Positions 42,453-50,885 of a stretch of 64,000 nt of DNA are shown here, piece after piece (position 1 is the stretch's first letter; every line of letters starts with the position of its first letter). The notes under the pieces are model-generated. The model saw nothing but the letters and a program-made list of their open reading frames with translations. It was not told where the DNA came from and did no database searches. The translations under genes were made by a program, and so were the position numbers. This DNA is from Paenibacillus phoenicis (GTDB lineage Bacteria > Bacillota > Bacilli > Paenibacillales > Paenibacillaceae): positions 4,287,001 through 4,351,000 of the forward strand of contig NZ_JAYERP010000001.1 in assembly GCF_034718895.1 (NCBI RefSeq), given 5' to 3'.

Positions 42453-43757
42453 ATGGACCGACACCAACATCGGGATCGGGCGACGCTTTTGTCGATACTG
42501 TGCATGGGCCTAGGACAACTCTACAATCGACAATATATCAAAGGGTTGTTGTTCGTCCTTTTTGAAGCATTTAGCGTGATCTATTTGATCCGAAACTTAG
42601 GGTTTGCGCTCTGGGGAATCGTTACGCTTGGTGAAACGCCAAGAACCGGAGCCAATATGAACGGAAGCTGGGATCATTCGATCTTCATCATGATTCAAAG
42701 CTTGATTACGCTGCTGTTTGTGGCGGTTTTTATTATCGTTTATGTGATGAACGTCCGCGATGCTCGCGCCATCGGGCTCGAACGGGACAAAGGCAAGACA
42801 CCGAATAACTTTAAGCAAACGGTACGTTATATCCTGGATTACAAGTTCGCTGTTGCATTTTTGAGCATTCCCGCCCTCGGGATTTTATTTTTTACCGTAA
42901 TGCCGATTCTGTTCATGATTCTGCTTGCGTTCACCAACTATTCGGCGCCGAAGCACATCCCGCCGGCCATGCTGGTCGATTGGGTTGGCTTCGAAACCTT
43001 TAAAAATTTGGTGGCACTCAAAACCTGGAGCCATACCTTTTACGGCGTATTGACCTGGACGATTATCTGGGCGATTTTGTCCACGGTAACGACTTATTTC
43101 GGTGGTATGCTTGTCGCCTTACTTATTAATCAAAAGGGCATTCGCTTCAAAGGGCTATGGAGAACGATTTTAATTCTTCCTTACGCTATTCCGCAGCTGA
43201 TTTCGCTGCTTGTCATGAGAAATATGTTTAACGGTCAGTTTGGTCCAATCAACCAATATCTTAGTTATTTCGGTCTGGGCGGGCTGCCGTGGTTAACCGA
43301 CCCGTTCTGGGCGAAAGTGACGGTTATCGTCGTTAACATGTGGGTGGGGATTCCGGTCTCCATGCTGCTGATTCTGGGCGTGCTGACGACGATTCCAAAG
43401 GATTTGTACGAAGCAGCGGAAGTGGATGGAGCTACCGGGTTCCAGAAATTTAAGATCGTCACGCTGCCGATGATTCTGTTCACGACCGCACCAACGCTGA
43501 TTACCCAATTTGCCGGTAACATCAACAACTTTAACGCCATCTTCCTGTTAACGGGCGGCGATCCGGTGAAGGGCGATTATCAGTATGCCGGGGCGACCGA
43601 CCTCCTGGTAACGTGGCTGTACAAGCTGACGTTGAACCAAAACAAATACAACATGGCCTCTGCGATCGGGATCATCATTTTCATCATTATCGCTTCGTTC
43701 TCGATTTACAACTACCGCAGAACCAAGTCGTTTAAAGAGGAGGATATGATCCAATGA
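42453..43757 (+). CDS. maltodextrin ABC permease (MalF/MdxF-like)
   Basis: Permease of 434 residues, with two extra hydrophobic segments at the N-terminus (LLSILCMGLGQLYNRQYIKG and IFIMIQSLITLLFVAVFIIV) before the six core segments, as usual for MalF of Gram-positive bacteria. EAA loop: YEAAEVDGATGFQKFKIVTLP region. GAAGGAAGGG precedes the ATG. Its stop overlaps the next start (ATGA). Works with the MalG-like protein and an ATPase encoded elsewhere. Confidence 0.95.
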   Translation: MDRHQHRDRATLLSILCMGLGQLYNRQYIKGLLFVLFEAFSVIYLIRNLGFALWGIVTLGETPRTGANMNGSWDHSIFIMIQSLITLLFVAVFIIVYVMNVRDARAIGLERDKGKTPNNFKQTVRYILDYKFAVAFLSIPALGILFFTVMPILFMILLAFTNYSAPKHIPPAMLVDWVGFETFKNLVALKTWSHTFYGVLTWTIIWAILSTVTTYFGGMLVALLINQKGIRFKGLWRTILILPYAIPQLISLLVMRNMFNGQFGPINQYLSYFGLGGLPWLTDPFWAKVTVIVVNMWVGIPVSMLLILGVLTTIPKDLYEAAEVDGATGFQKFKIVTLPMILFTTAPTLITQFAGNINNFNAIFLLTGGDPVKGDYQYAGATDLLVTWLYKLTLNQNKYNMASAIGIIIFIIIASFSIYNYRRTKSFKEEDMIQ

Positions 43758-44599
43758 GCAGACGGAAAATACGAAACGCGATTCGTCTGGGCGCCAGCTA
43801 CATTGTGCTGATCCTGCTGTGCATTGCCGCCGTCTACCCTGTGCTTTGGGTCGTCTTCGGTTCGCTGCGGCCGGGTAAATCGCTTTACAGCAAAACGTTG
43901 ATTCCGGAAAAATTTACGTTTGATCATTATCACGAACTATTTACATCCAAAACCTATCTGTTTGGCACCTGGTACCTGAATACGTTGAAAATTGCTGTCT
44001 GCTCCATGATTCTGGGCGTGCTGCTGACGCTGCTTACGAGCTATGCGCTCTCCCGGTTCCGGTTCCGCGGACGCAAAACGGCGCTTTCCGGCCTGCTCGT
44101 GCTTGGGATGTTCCCGGGATTCATGAGCATGATCGCCATCTATCTGCTGCTGCGGGAGATGCAGCTGCTGGATACGCATTTGGCTCTGATCATCGTATAT
44201 GCGGCTGGGGCTCCGCTGGGCGGTACGTTTATCGCCAAGGGTTTCCTCGATACAATTCCGCGATCGCTGGATGAAGCGGCGCGGATCGACGGAGCGAGCA
44301 ACTTCCTGATCTTCCGGCGCATCATTCTGCCGTTGTCCAAGCCGATGCTGACATATATGGCGTTAACCCAATTTGTCGGTCCCTGGGTTGACTTCATCTT
44401 TGCCCGGCTCGTCCTGCGGACGAAGGAAAATTGGACGCTGGCCGTCGGGATGTGGGATATGGTCAGCAGCAATCAGAACAGCAACTTTACGCTGTTTGCC
44501 GCAGGGGCGGTTCTGATCGCGCTTCCGATCACGATCCTGTTTATGTTCCTGCAGCGGCTGCTTGTTGACGGCTTAACTTCGGGCGCCAGCAAAGGATAA
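43754..44599 (+). CDS. maltodextrin ABC permease (MalG/MdxG-like)
   Basis: Permease of 281 residues with six hydrophobic segments and the EAA loop DEAARIDGASNFLIFRRIIL. The four-base overlap with the MalF-like gene shows translational coupling. It ends the operon at the terminator 44624. No MalK gene follows. Confidence 0.95.
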   Translation: MSRRKIRNAIRLGASYIVLILLCIAAVYPVLWVVFGSLRPGKSLYSKTLIPEKFTFDHYHELFTSKTYLFGTWYLNTLKIAVCSMILGVLLTLLTSYALSRFRFRGRKTALSGLLVLGMFPGFMSMIAIYLLLREMQLLDTHLALIIVYAAGAPLGGTFIAKGFLDTIPRSLDEAARIDGASNFLIFRRIILPLSKPMLTYMALTQFVGPWVDFIFARLVLRTKENWTLAVGMWDMVSSNQNSNFTLFAAGAVLIALPITILFMFLQRLLVDGLTSGASKG

Positions 44600-44623
44600 T
44601 GCAGCTAGAGTTGATCAACACCT

Positions 44624-44661
44624 GGGTATAGCCTCAGTCAAAGCGGGGCTATACCCTTTTT
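44624..44661 (+). terminator. rho-independent terminator of the malEFG-like operon
   Basis: GGGTATAGCC (44624-44633) pairs with GGCTATACCC (44647-44656), then five T. Confidence 0.9.
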
Positions 44662-44688
44662 ATACATAAAACAAAAGGGGATGCGGAA

Positions 44689-46764
44689 ATGAAGAAGCTT
44701 CGCGGTGGGCGGCACTGGAATTCCGTGGGCCTAAAGATGTTTGTGATCGTATTTGCGGCAGTCGTGGTGTTGTCGGTGGTGCTGGGGTTCAGCTCTTACC
44801 GGGCGTCCAGGGAGATCATCCGGGAGCAAGTGGCTTCCGCCTCCACTCAGGCGGTGGAGCAGGCAGCGGACAAGCTCGACTTCCTGTTCGAACAATATGA
44901 GGCTACGTCGCGGCAATTGGCCGTTGATCAGACGCTGCGGAGCGATCTGGAGACGGTGAACCAGCCGGGAATCGGAACCGTTGTGAAGACGCAAGCCGAG
45001 GACCGGATCCGCAAGAAGCTTGACGCGTTGAAGAGTGCCGATGAACGTCTTCAGGGAGTGCGTCTTGTTTCTAAGGACTTGGAAGACGTGAAGTCGTACA
45101 AATCTTCAGGGGTCAGTTCGGTGCGTACGGATGAGGCGGTGGAAATCCGGGTGAAGGAGGTATTGGAAGCAACCGGCGAGCCCGTGTGGTTCCCGGCGTT
45201 ACAGAAGGGCTTCTTTAACGCTTATACCGAGCCGACGATCACGATGGCCCGCTTGCTGCGGAATATCAATCACCCGGAGGCTGAGTACATCCTGCTGTTT
45301 GAGATTAAGGCGCAGGCTCTGGGGGATATTTTGGGCAACCTGCAAATCGGGAAAACCGGTCAGGTGCGGGTACTTACCGCCGATAACCGGATTGTCCATG
45401 CGAACGATTCCGCTCTCCTGGAGACGGAATCCATAATTAAGGTAGATGCCAAACGGGCGGAATCGGGGGAAAGCTCGTTCCAGGCGCCAGACGAGCAAGG
45501 AGTTCAGCAACTGGTCGTGTTCCGGCCGCTGAAAACGGTCGACTGGCGGATTGTTGGATATGCTCCGGAGAGCGACTTTTTGAGTGCGACGGATCGGCTG
45601 CTTGTCGTCATGTTGTTCGTGCTTCTGGGCGCCGTGGTCGTTGCGGCTCTGATCGGCTATTTCCTGGTGCGCATGGTCGGCCGGCCCTTGGAGCAGCTGT
45701 GCCGATTAATGGAGGAAGGCGAACGCGGAAATTTGCAGGTGCGTACCAACTTTAAAGGGCATGACGAGATCGGTCGGCTGGGACACAGCTTCAACCGGAT
45801 GCTGGAGCAAATTTCACGGCTGGTGGACCGGACAAATGATTCCGCCGTGGAGCTGCTGGCTACGGCGGAGAATCTGACGAAGGCATCGCGCGATACGTCG
45901 CAGACCGCCGCCGAGATTGCGCAGGCGACCGGAGAAATCGCCGCCGGAGCTGAAAGCTTGGCCGTGGAGGCGGACAAGGGCACCGAGACAGCGGAGCAGA
46001 TTGGCAATCAAATGAGCCGGGTGGCTCGTCTGAACGCAGCGATGGACGATTCGGCCGGACGTGTCATCGAGGTCAGCCGCAATGGGGAAGCGCATATGGA
46101 GGAACTGGTGGAGAAGACGGAAGCCGTGTCGCGGATGACGGCGCGGTTAGAGGAGAATTCGGCGAAGCTCAGCCGAAGCACCCAATCGATCCGCTCGATC
46201 CTTGCCCCTATGGTGGAGATGACCAAGCAAACGAACATTTTGTCGTTAAATGCTTCGATCGAAGCGTCCCGTGCCGGGGCAGCCGGCAAAGGTTTTATGG
46301 TCATTGCCGGGGAGATCCGCGAGCTGGCAGCCGCTTCGGGGGAATCGATCCAAACCGTATCGGCGATCACCGAGGAAATCCAGGAGGCAATAGGACAAAC
46401 GGTGGAGGTGTTGACGGGAATTGCGCCGCTGTTTGCGGCACAAACCGAGGCCGTCAAAGAAGCAGCCGGCATCTTCCAGAACGTTAAAGGGGAGATGGAG
46501 CGGTTCGTGACGGAGATCCGAAGCTCGTCGGCCTCCGTTCAGGAGCTGTTGCAATCGCAAGCGACCCTGCAGGATTTTGTGGACACGGTCAGCTCGGTTG
46601 TGGAGCAAACCAGCGCCTCCACCGAAGAGGTAGCCTCTATGTCTCAAGAGCAGCATCGGGTCAGCGCCGAGTTGGTTGAACTGTCGGCTCGTCTGGAGGA
46701 ACTGGCGGGGCAACTGCAGCGTTCGCTCAGCGCGTTCCAGGGTGAAGGCGCGGCGAGTCATTAA
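44689..46764 (+). CDS. methyl-accepting chemotaxis protein
   Basis: Chemoreceptor of 691 residues. First membrane helix about 15-37 (MFVIVFAAVVVLSVVLGF), an extracellular Cache-like sensor (about 38-300), second helix (LLVVMLFVLLGAVVVAALIG), HAMP (about 325-380) and a long cytosolic signalling coiled coil with the conserved hairpin tip TNILSLNASIEASRAGAAGK. AAAGGGG lies before the ATG. Its start is 90 bases after the maltodextrin permease gene, beyond a terminator, so it may sense sugars or the loaded MalE-like protein; that is inference. No pentapeptide CheR tether was seen at the C-terminus. Confidence 0.93.
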   Translation: MKKLRGGRHWNSVGLKMFVIVFAAVVVLSVVLGFSSYRASREIIREQVASASTQAVEQAADKLDFLFEQYEATSRQLAVDQTLRSDLETVNQPGIGTVVKTQAEDRIRKKLDALKSADERLQGVRLVSKDLEDVKSYKSSGVSSVRTDEAVEIRVKEVLEATGEPVWFPALQKGFFNAYTEPTITMARLLRNINHPEAEYILLFEIKAQALGDILGNLQIGKTGQVRVLTADNRIVHANDSALLETESIIKVDAKRAESGESSFQAPDEQGVQQLVVFRPLKTVDWRIVGYAPESDFLSATDRLLVVMLFVLLGAVVVAALIGYFLVRMVGRPLEQLCRLMEEGERGNLQVRTNFKGHDEIGRLGHSFNRMLEQISRLVDRTNDSAVELLATAENLTKASRDTSQTAAEIAQATGEIAAGAESLAVEADKGTETAEQIGNQMSRVARLNAAMDDSAGRVIEVSRNGEAHMEELVEKTEAVSRMTARLEENSAKLSRSTQSIRSILAPMVEMTKQTNILSLNASIEASRAGAAGKGFMVIAGEIRELAAASGESIQTVSAITEEIQEAIGQTVEVLTGIAPLFAAQTEAVKEAAGIFQNVKGEMERFVTEIRSSSASVQELLQSQATLQDFVDTVSSVVEQTSASTEEVASMSQEQHRVSAELVELSARLEELAGQLQRSLSAFQGEGAASH

Positions 46765-46787
46765 TTGTCTGTCGTGTTTTCGTGTCG

Positions 46788-46973
46788 CTAGCGGACTCAA
46801 ATGCCGTTATATCCGCTGATCAGCGGGATCCTCGAAAACTAACGGACCCAGGAGCCGCTATTTGCTGCTTGGATAGCTCCAAACGCTAGTTTTAGCCCGA
46901 ATAACGTCACTGGAGTCCATTAGTTTTTGAAATATGCGAAAAATGAGCAAATAACGTCCATACAGTCCGTTAC
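46788..46973. repeat. four degenerate TAACGGAC-type inverted units
   Basis: Units at 46788-46811 (CTAGCGGACTCAAATGCCG), 46839-46860 (CTAACGGACCCAGGAGCCGC), 46901-46923 (ATAACGTCACTGGAGTCCAT) and 46951-46973 (ATAACGTCCATACAGTCCGT) each read as small hairpins of the kind TAACGGAC-n6-GTCCGTTA. They start 50 to 62 bases apart in the gap between the convergent chemoreceptor and amylase genes. The gap contains no gene. Confidence 0.6.
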
Positions 46974-46980
46974 ATTTAAA

Positions 46981-47016
46981 AAGGCCCTGCAGCTGTTTGT
47001 TAGCTGGCAGGGCCTT
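46981..47016. terminator. bidirectional terminator between chemoreceptor and amylase genes
   Basis: AAGGCCCTGC (46981-46990) pairs with GCAGGGCCTT (47007-47016), with A runs before and T runs after, so it can serve both convergent genes. Confidence 0.85.
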
Positions 47017-47019
47017 TTA

Positions 47020-48774
47020 CTATTCTAATACCGCTGTTGAATACGCAGGCAGCGTCAGCGTATTGCCGCTGAGGCTGGCGCCTTCGCCTGTTTCCGCCAA
47101 CAGCTTGGTGAAGCTCTTGCCGTCTGCTTGATTCGGATCCAAGGAGACCGTGAGCTCTTGACCGGTTAAGTTGTGAGCGACGAGCACCGCCTGGTCTTCT
47201 GTCAAGCGAACAAACGCGGTGATTCCCGGCTGATCCGTTGTATATTCCTGGATTGCTCCGTCCCTTAGCGCCGGAATATCGTTGCGCATCCGGATCAACT
47301 GGCGATAATGCGACAGCAGGGAGGCGGAGTCGCCGGTTTGCTCGCTTACGCTGAGGCCCTTGATGCCGGCATTGTTTTTGGCGGGCTCCCAGGTCGTTTG
47401 GCCTTCGCTGTCGTCCGGCGTCCAACGCATCGGCTCGCGAATCAGCTCGTCAGGCTTCGCCCCAAACATGCCAATTTCCTCGCCGTAATAGATGTACGGA
47501 TTGCCGGGAAGCGTGAGCAGCAGGCTCGCGGCCATCTTCGCGTGCGGCACATCTCCCTCCAGCTGGGTCATGACCCGGTTCTGGTCATGGTTGGTCAAGA
47601 ACGTAGCGTCGACGAAGTTGCCGCCGGATTTTTCATTGTACAGCTTATACGTGCGCTCCAGCGTAAAAGGAATGTTCGCGTCCTTTTCGTTCTTGACGCT
47701 GCTGAGGATCGTTTCGGCCAGGCTGAAGTTAAACCCGGAATCCAAGGCTTTGTCCAGATAGGAGGAGATCAGCGCTGCGGAAGGATCCCAGATCTCGCCA
47801 ACGAGATAGGCGTCCGGCTTGACTTCGCTGAGCCCGCTGCGGAACTCCTGCCACCAAGCCACATTTTTGTTCGTGGTTTCTTGGCTCTTGTCGGTCAGCA
47901 AATCCTCGTAGATATGCTTCGCTGCATCCAGGCGGAACCCATCCACGCCTTGCTCCAGCCAGAATTGTCCGATCTCGATCATTTCTTTCCGTACTTCCGG
48001 GTTATCGAGGTTGAGATCCGGCATCCCGTCCCAGAAGATTCCGAGGTAATGGCCGCCGTTCAGGCTATGCCAAGGGTTGCCGCTTCCGGCGGCACTGGTG
48101 CCGGACACAGCACGGCCTTGATCCTCGGCCCAAACGTACCAATCCCGGTACGGGCTGTTTGGATCGGCAGCTGATTGGGTGAACCACGGATGCTCTTTGC
48201 TGGTATGATTGACGACCAGATCCATAATGACCTTTATCCCGCGCTTATGGGCCTCATTCAAAAACGTACGGAAGTCGTCCATCGTCCCGTAATCCGGATT
48301 GATGTCCCTGTAGTTGGTGACGTCATAACCGTGATAGCTTGGCGAAGGATTAATCGGCATCAGCCAGATGCCGCCAATCCCCAGGTCGGTATCCGTATCC
48401 GGGTTCCCATCATTTAAGTAGTCGAGCTTGCTGATCAGCCCCTTGAAATCCCCAATGCCGTCGCCGTCCGAGTCGGCAAAGGAACGGACAAAAATTTCAT
48501 AAAAAACCGTAGAGGGTTGGGAATCCACCGCATTAGGTGCAGCGGCTTTCCCGCCTTCAGGGGGGTTCGGGCTTGTGGCTGCTGTATAGTTGGAATTCCC
48601 TTTTGGTTCCGAGGCGGTGCTCTTACTGCCCGGTGTATCGGTACAGCCGGCAAGCAGCATCGGCAGCAGCACCAAGAGCAGGATCAGGATCCGAAGCAGG
48701 TGCGGGGGAAGCAACGGGACAGCGCTTCCATTTCGCCGCAGCTTCGTTCGCTGAAGAAGACTTGGGGTTTGCAT
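47020..48774 (-). CDS. lipoprotein alpha-amylase (GH13)
   Basis: Surface-anchored amylase of 584 residues. Lipoprotein signal LLLVLLPMLLAGC with Cys near residue 44, a Ser/Thr/Gly-rich tether to about 85, then the GH13 barrel: MDLVVNHTSKEHPWF, VDGFRLDAAKHIYE with the nucleophile, YLVGEIWDPSAALI with the acid/base, FLTNHDQNRVM, and a C-terminal beta domain ending LPAYSTAVLE. The SDGDGIGDFKGLISKLDYLN opening is typical of bacterial alpha-amylases and glucosidases of this type. It should degrade starch at the cell surface and feed the neighbouring importer. GAAAGGAAG lies before ATG. Confidence 0.94.
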   Translation of the reverse strand: MQTPSLLQRTKLRRNGSAVPLLPPHLLRILILLLVLLPMLLAGCTDTPGSKSTASEPKGNSNYTAATSPNPPEGGKAAAPNAVDSQPSTVFYEIFVRSFADSDGDGIGDFKGLISKLDYLNDGNPDTDTDLGIGGIWLMPINPSPSYHGYDVTNYRDINPDYGTMDDFRTFLNEAHKRGIKVIMDLVVNHTSKEHPWFTQSAADPNSPYRDWYVWAEDQGRAVSGTSAAGSGNPWHSLNGGHYLGIFWDGMPDLNLDNPEVRKEMIEIGQFWLEQGVDGFRLDAAKHIYEDLLTDKSQETTNKNVAWWQEFRSGLSEVKPDAYLVGEIWDPSAALISSYLDKALDSGFNFSLAETILSSVKNEKDANIPFTLERTYKLYNEKSGGNFVDATFLTNHDQNRVMTQLEGDVPHAKMAASLLLTLPGNPYIYYGEEIGMFGAKPDELIREPMRWTPDDSEGQTTWEPAKNNAGIKGLSVSEQTGDSASLLSHYRQLIRMRNDIPALRDGAIQEYTTDQPGITAFVRLTEDQAVLVAHNLTGQELTVSLDPNQADGKSFTKLLAETGEGASLSGNTLTLPAYSTAVLE

Positions 48775-48837
48775 CGAACATCTTCCTTTCGCAAAAGTAC
48801 CTTTATTTCACCATCATACCTGAGCAACAAGAAAAAT

Positions 48838-48851
48838 AAAACGTTTGCACA
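48838..48851 (-). promoter_or_regulatory. MalR-type operator of the amylase gene
   Basis: On the minus strand TGTGCAAACGTTTT, about 20 bases upstream of the -10-like TATGAT, so it would cover the -35 region. Confidence 0.65.
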
Positions 48852-49040
48852 AGGAGAATTTAAGGAAATTTCAGTTAATATAAGTAAATTACATAATTAT
48901 TAAGACGAAATCATTAGTTATCTCCATATTAATTAGATAATCGCCTGTTCTTATAATTGTTATTGAACAAAACCATGAAAATTTAGATTGGTATCCGTAA
49001 AAATGAATCTAATTTATCCCAATTATGCAATATATCAGTA

Positions 49041-49054
49041 TGCAAACGTTAGAA
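49041..49054 (+). promoter_or_regulatory. outlying MalR-type operator
   Basis: TGCAAACGTTAGAA keeps the left half and the CG centre. It lies 200 bases from each of the two divergent genes and may be an auxiliary site for the amylase. Confidence 0.4.
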
Positions 49055-49253
49055 TTTGAGATGTGGGGATGAGGCAAAGTCTTACTGTGTGGAGCAGGGA
49101 CAACCTTTGTAATTTAGTGACAAGCTGTGTGAAAGTTAATCCTATCAAAATACTTGTATATGTGTTATCATACGATTTGTAATTCGCAACTCGGCGTTTG
49201 CCTATCAAGGTGCGAACACGAATTTAAGGACATATTCAGGGGGAGATCAGGTT

Positions 49254-50645
49254 ATGGATACCTTGCGTATTATCATTAATGTAGCCGTTATGCTCGTGCT
49301 GATCGGCGTTCTGATTTGGATGCAGAAGAAGCACATATCCTTTACCAAGCGGGTGTTTACCGGACTGGGGCTTGGGCTCGTGTTTGGAGTTATCCTGCAG
49401 GTGTCCTACGGCGCCGGCTCTGAGGTTATCGCGAAATCAACCGACTGGTTTAACCTGGCTGGGCGTGGTTACGTCGGGCTACTGCAGATGGTTGTTATTC
49501 CGCTGATCATGGTTTCGATTATTTCGGCAATCATGAATTTGAAGGGGAAACAAAACTTAGGTAAAATGAGCGGTCTGATCATCGCGGTATTGCTGATTAC
49601 GACGGCGATTGCGGCCAGCGTCAGCATCGTGACCAGCTTGAGCTTCGATCTGAAGGCAATTGAAATCGAGGCAGGCGAACGGGAGCAGGCGCGCGGGGCG
49701 GCACTTGAAGACCGGCTGGGCACAGTGGAAGATAAGACAATTCCGCAGCAGGTGCTCGACTTCATTCCTACCAATCCGTTTGCGGATATGACCGGTGCGC
49801 GGAGCACCTCGACTTTGGCGGTCGTGATTTTCTCGGCATTTATCGGGGTAGCGGTACTTGGACTCGATAAGAAAAAGCCTGAGCAGGCGGATACGTTCCG
49901 CAAAATGGTCGAAGCGGTTTACACCGTTGTGATGCGGATCGTTACGTTGGTTCTGCGCTTGACGCCTTATGGGATTTTGGCGTTGATCACGAACGTCGCT
50001 GCTACGACCAACGCCGAAGAGATTTTGAAGCTGATCAAGTTCGTGGGAGCTTCGTATGTGGCGCTGATCGTGATGTTCATCATTCACCTGATTCTGTTGG
50101 CCGCCTTTGGCTACAATCCAATTCAGTATGTACGTAAAGTGTTCCCGACGCTGGTATTTGCGTTTACCTCGCGTTCGAGTGCGGCAACGATTCCGTTGAA
50201 CGTGGAGACGCAAACGAAACGTCTGGGCGTTCCAGAAGGAATCGCCAACTTGTCGGCTTCGTTTGGTGCAACGATCGGACAAAACGGCTGCGCCGGGATT
50301 TACCCAGCAATGCTGGCTGTTATGATCGCTCCGACCGTTGGGATCAACCCGATGAGCTGGGACTTTATCCTGACGTTGATCCTGGTTGTAACGATCAGTT
50401 CGTTTGGGGTTGCCGGCGTTGGCGGCGGGGCTACGTTCGCTTCGCTGATCGTTCTGTCGACAATGAACCTGCCGGTTGCTTTGGCGGGTCTCTTGATCTC
50501 CGTCGAGCCGCTGATCGATATGGGCCGGACGGCGCTGAACGTCAACGATTCGATCACCGCTGGCGTAATCACCGGCAAGATTCTGGGCGAGAACGACACC
50601 GAGGCGTTCAAACGCGACGTGGACTTGGACGCTGTGACTGCTTAA
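49254..50645 (+). CDS. tcyP: L-cystine/dicarboxylate symporter (TcyP type)
   Basis: Sodium- or proton-coupled amino-acid symporter of the DAACS family, 463 residues, the length of Bacillus TcyP. About eight hydrophobic helices plus two re-entrant hairpins; the family signature serine-rich hairpin is FAFTSRSSAATIPLNVETQT, and the last helices have NDSITAGVITGKILGEND with the Asn/Asp that binds the amino acid. GGGGGAGATCAGG lies before the ATG. A single-gene unit closed by a strong terminator. Cystine as substrate is from family similarity. Confidence 0.88.
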   Translation: MDTLRIIINVAVMLVLIGVLIWMQKKHISFTKRVFTGLGLGLVFGVILQVSYGAGSEVIAKSTDWFNLAGRGYVGLLQMVVIPLIMVSIISAIMNLKGKQNLGKMSGLIIAVLLITTAIAASVSIVTSLSFDLKAIEIEAGEREQARGAALEDRLGTVEDKTIPQQVLDFIPTNPFADMTGARSTSTLAVVIFSAFIGVAVLGLDKKKPEQADTFRKMVEAVYTVVMRIVTLVLRLTPYGILALITNVAATTNAEEILKLIKFVGASYVALIVMFIIHLILLAAFGYNPIQYVRKVFPTLVFAFTSRSSAATIPLNVETQTKRLGVPEGIANLSASFGATIGQNGCAGIYPAMLAVMIAPTVGINPMSWDFILTLILVVTISSFGVAGVGGGATFASLIVLSTMNLPVALAGLLISVEPLIDMGRTALNVNDSITAGVITGKILGENDTEAFKRDVDLDAVTA

Positions 50646-50671
50646 TACATCGCATGGGAAATGCAAACGAA

Positions 50672-50701
50672 AACCGCTGGGCGTATGCCCGGCGGTTTTT
50701 C
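50672..50701 (+). terminator. rho-independent terminator of tcyP
   Basis: AACCGCTGGGC (50672-50682) pairs with GCCCGGCGGTT (50687-50697) with one mismatch around a GTAT loop, then a T run. Confidence 0.9.
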
Positions 50702-50734
50702 TGTGTAGGGTACCTATGTCAGCCGCACGCTTCT

Positions 50735-50815
50735 CATGATTATCCCGTTGCATCAGGGGGGGGCGGGGATCACCTCACTCAATCCTTCCATTTCTGAACG
50801 AAAGGGATAATCATG
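50735..50815. repeat. 12-base inverted repeat downstream of the minor pilin gene
   Basis: CATGATTATCCC (50735-50746) and GGGATAATCATG (50804-50815) are exact reverse complements 57 bases apart. The interval contains a run of eight G. It lies in the 240-base gap between convergent genes, which has no other feature. Confidence 0.7.
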
Positions 50816-50885
50816 GAAAGAGGAGCCAGAGGGGGGCACGAAGGTCACGAGGGTCATGAGATAGCGTTGGCCCTGTGAGTCCCCC

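Larger units (their letters stand above)
48775..49253. other. divergent control region of amylase and tcyP genes
   Basis: This A/T-rich gap of 480 bases holds two MalR-type operators (48838, 49041), a -10-like TATGAT of the amylase at 48818-48813 (minus), and before tcyP a hairpin-forming pair TTCGCA (49183-49188)/TGCGAA (49211-49216). No gene and no convincing tcyP promoter or CymR site was identified. Confidence 0.55.

Noticed and set aside
49557-50753. 398-codon minus-strand open frame opposite tcyP
   Set aside because: Arg/Asn/Gln-rich product with no domain, antisense to a conserved symporter.
50755-50763. Run of eight G as a phase-variation tract
   Set aside because: It is outside any gene and not placed between promoter elements, so slippage would have no evident effect.
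50812-50877. Mini-frame encoding a Gly-His-Glu repeat
   Set aside because: Twenty-one codons, no family, no ribosome site, and placed within the inverted-repeat gap.
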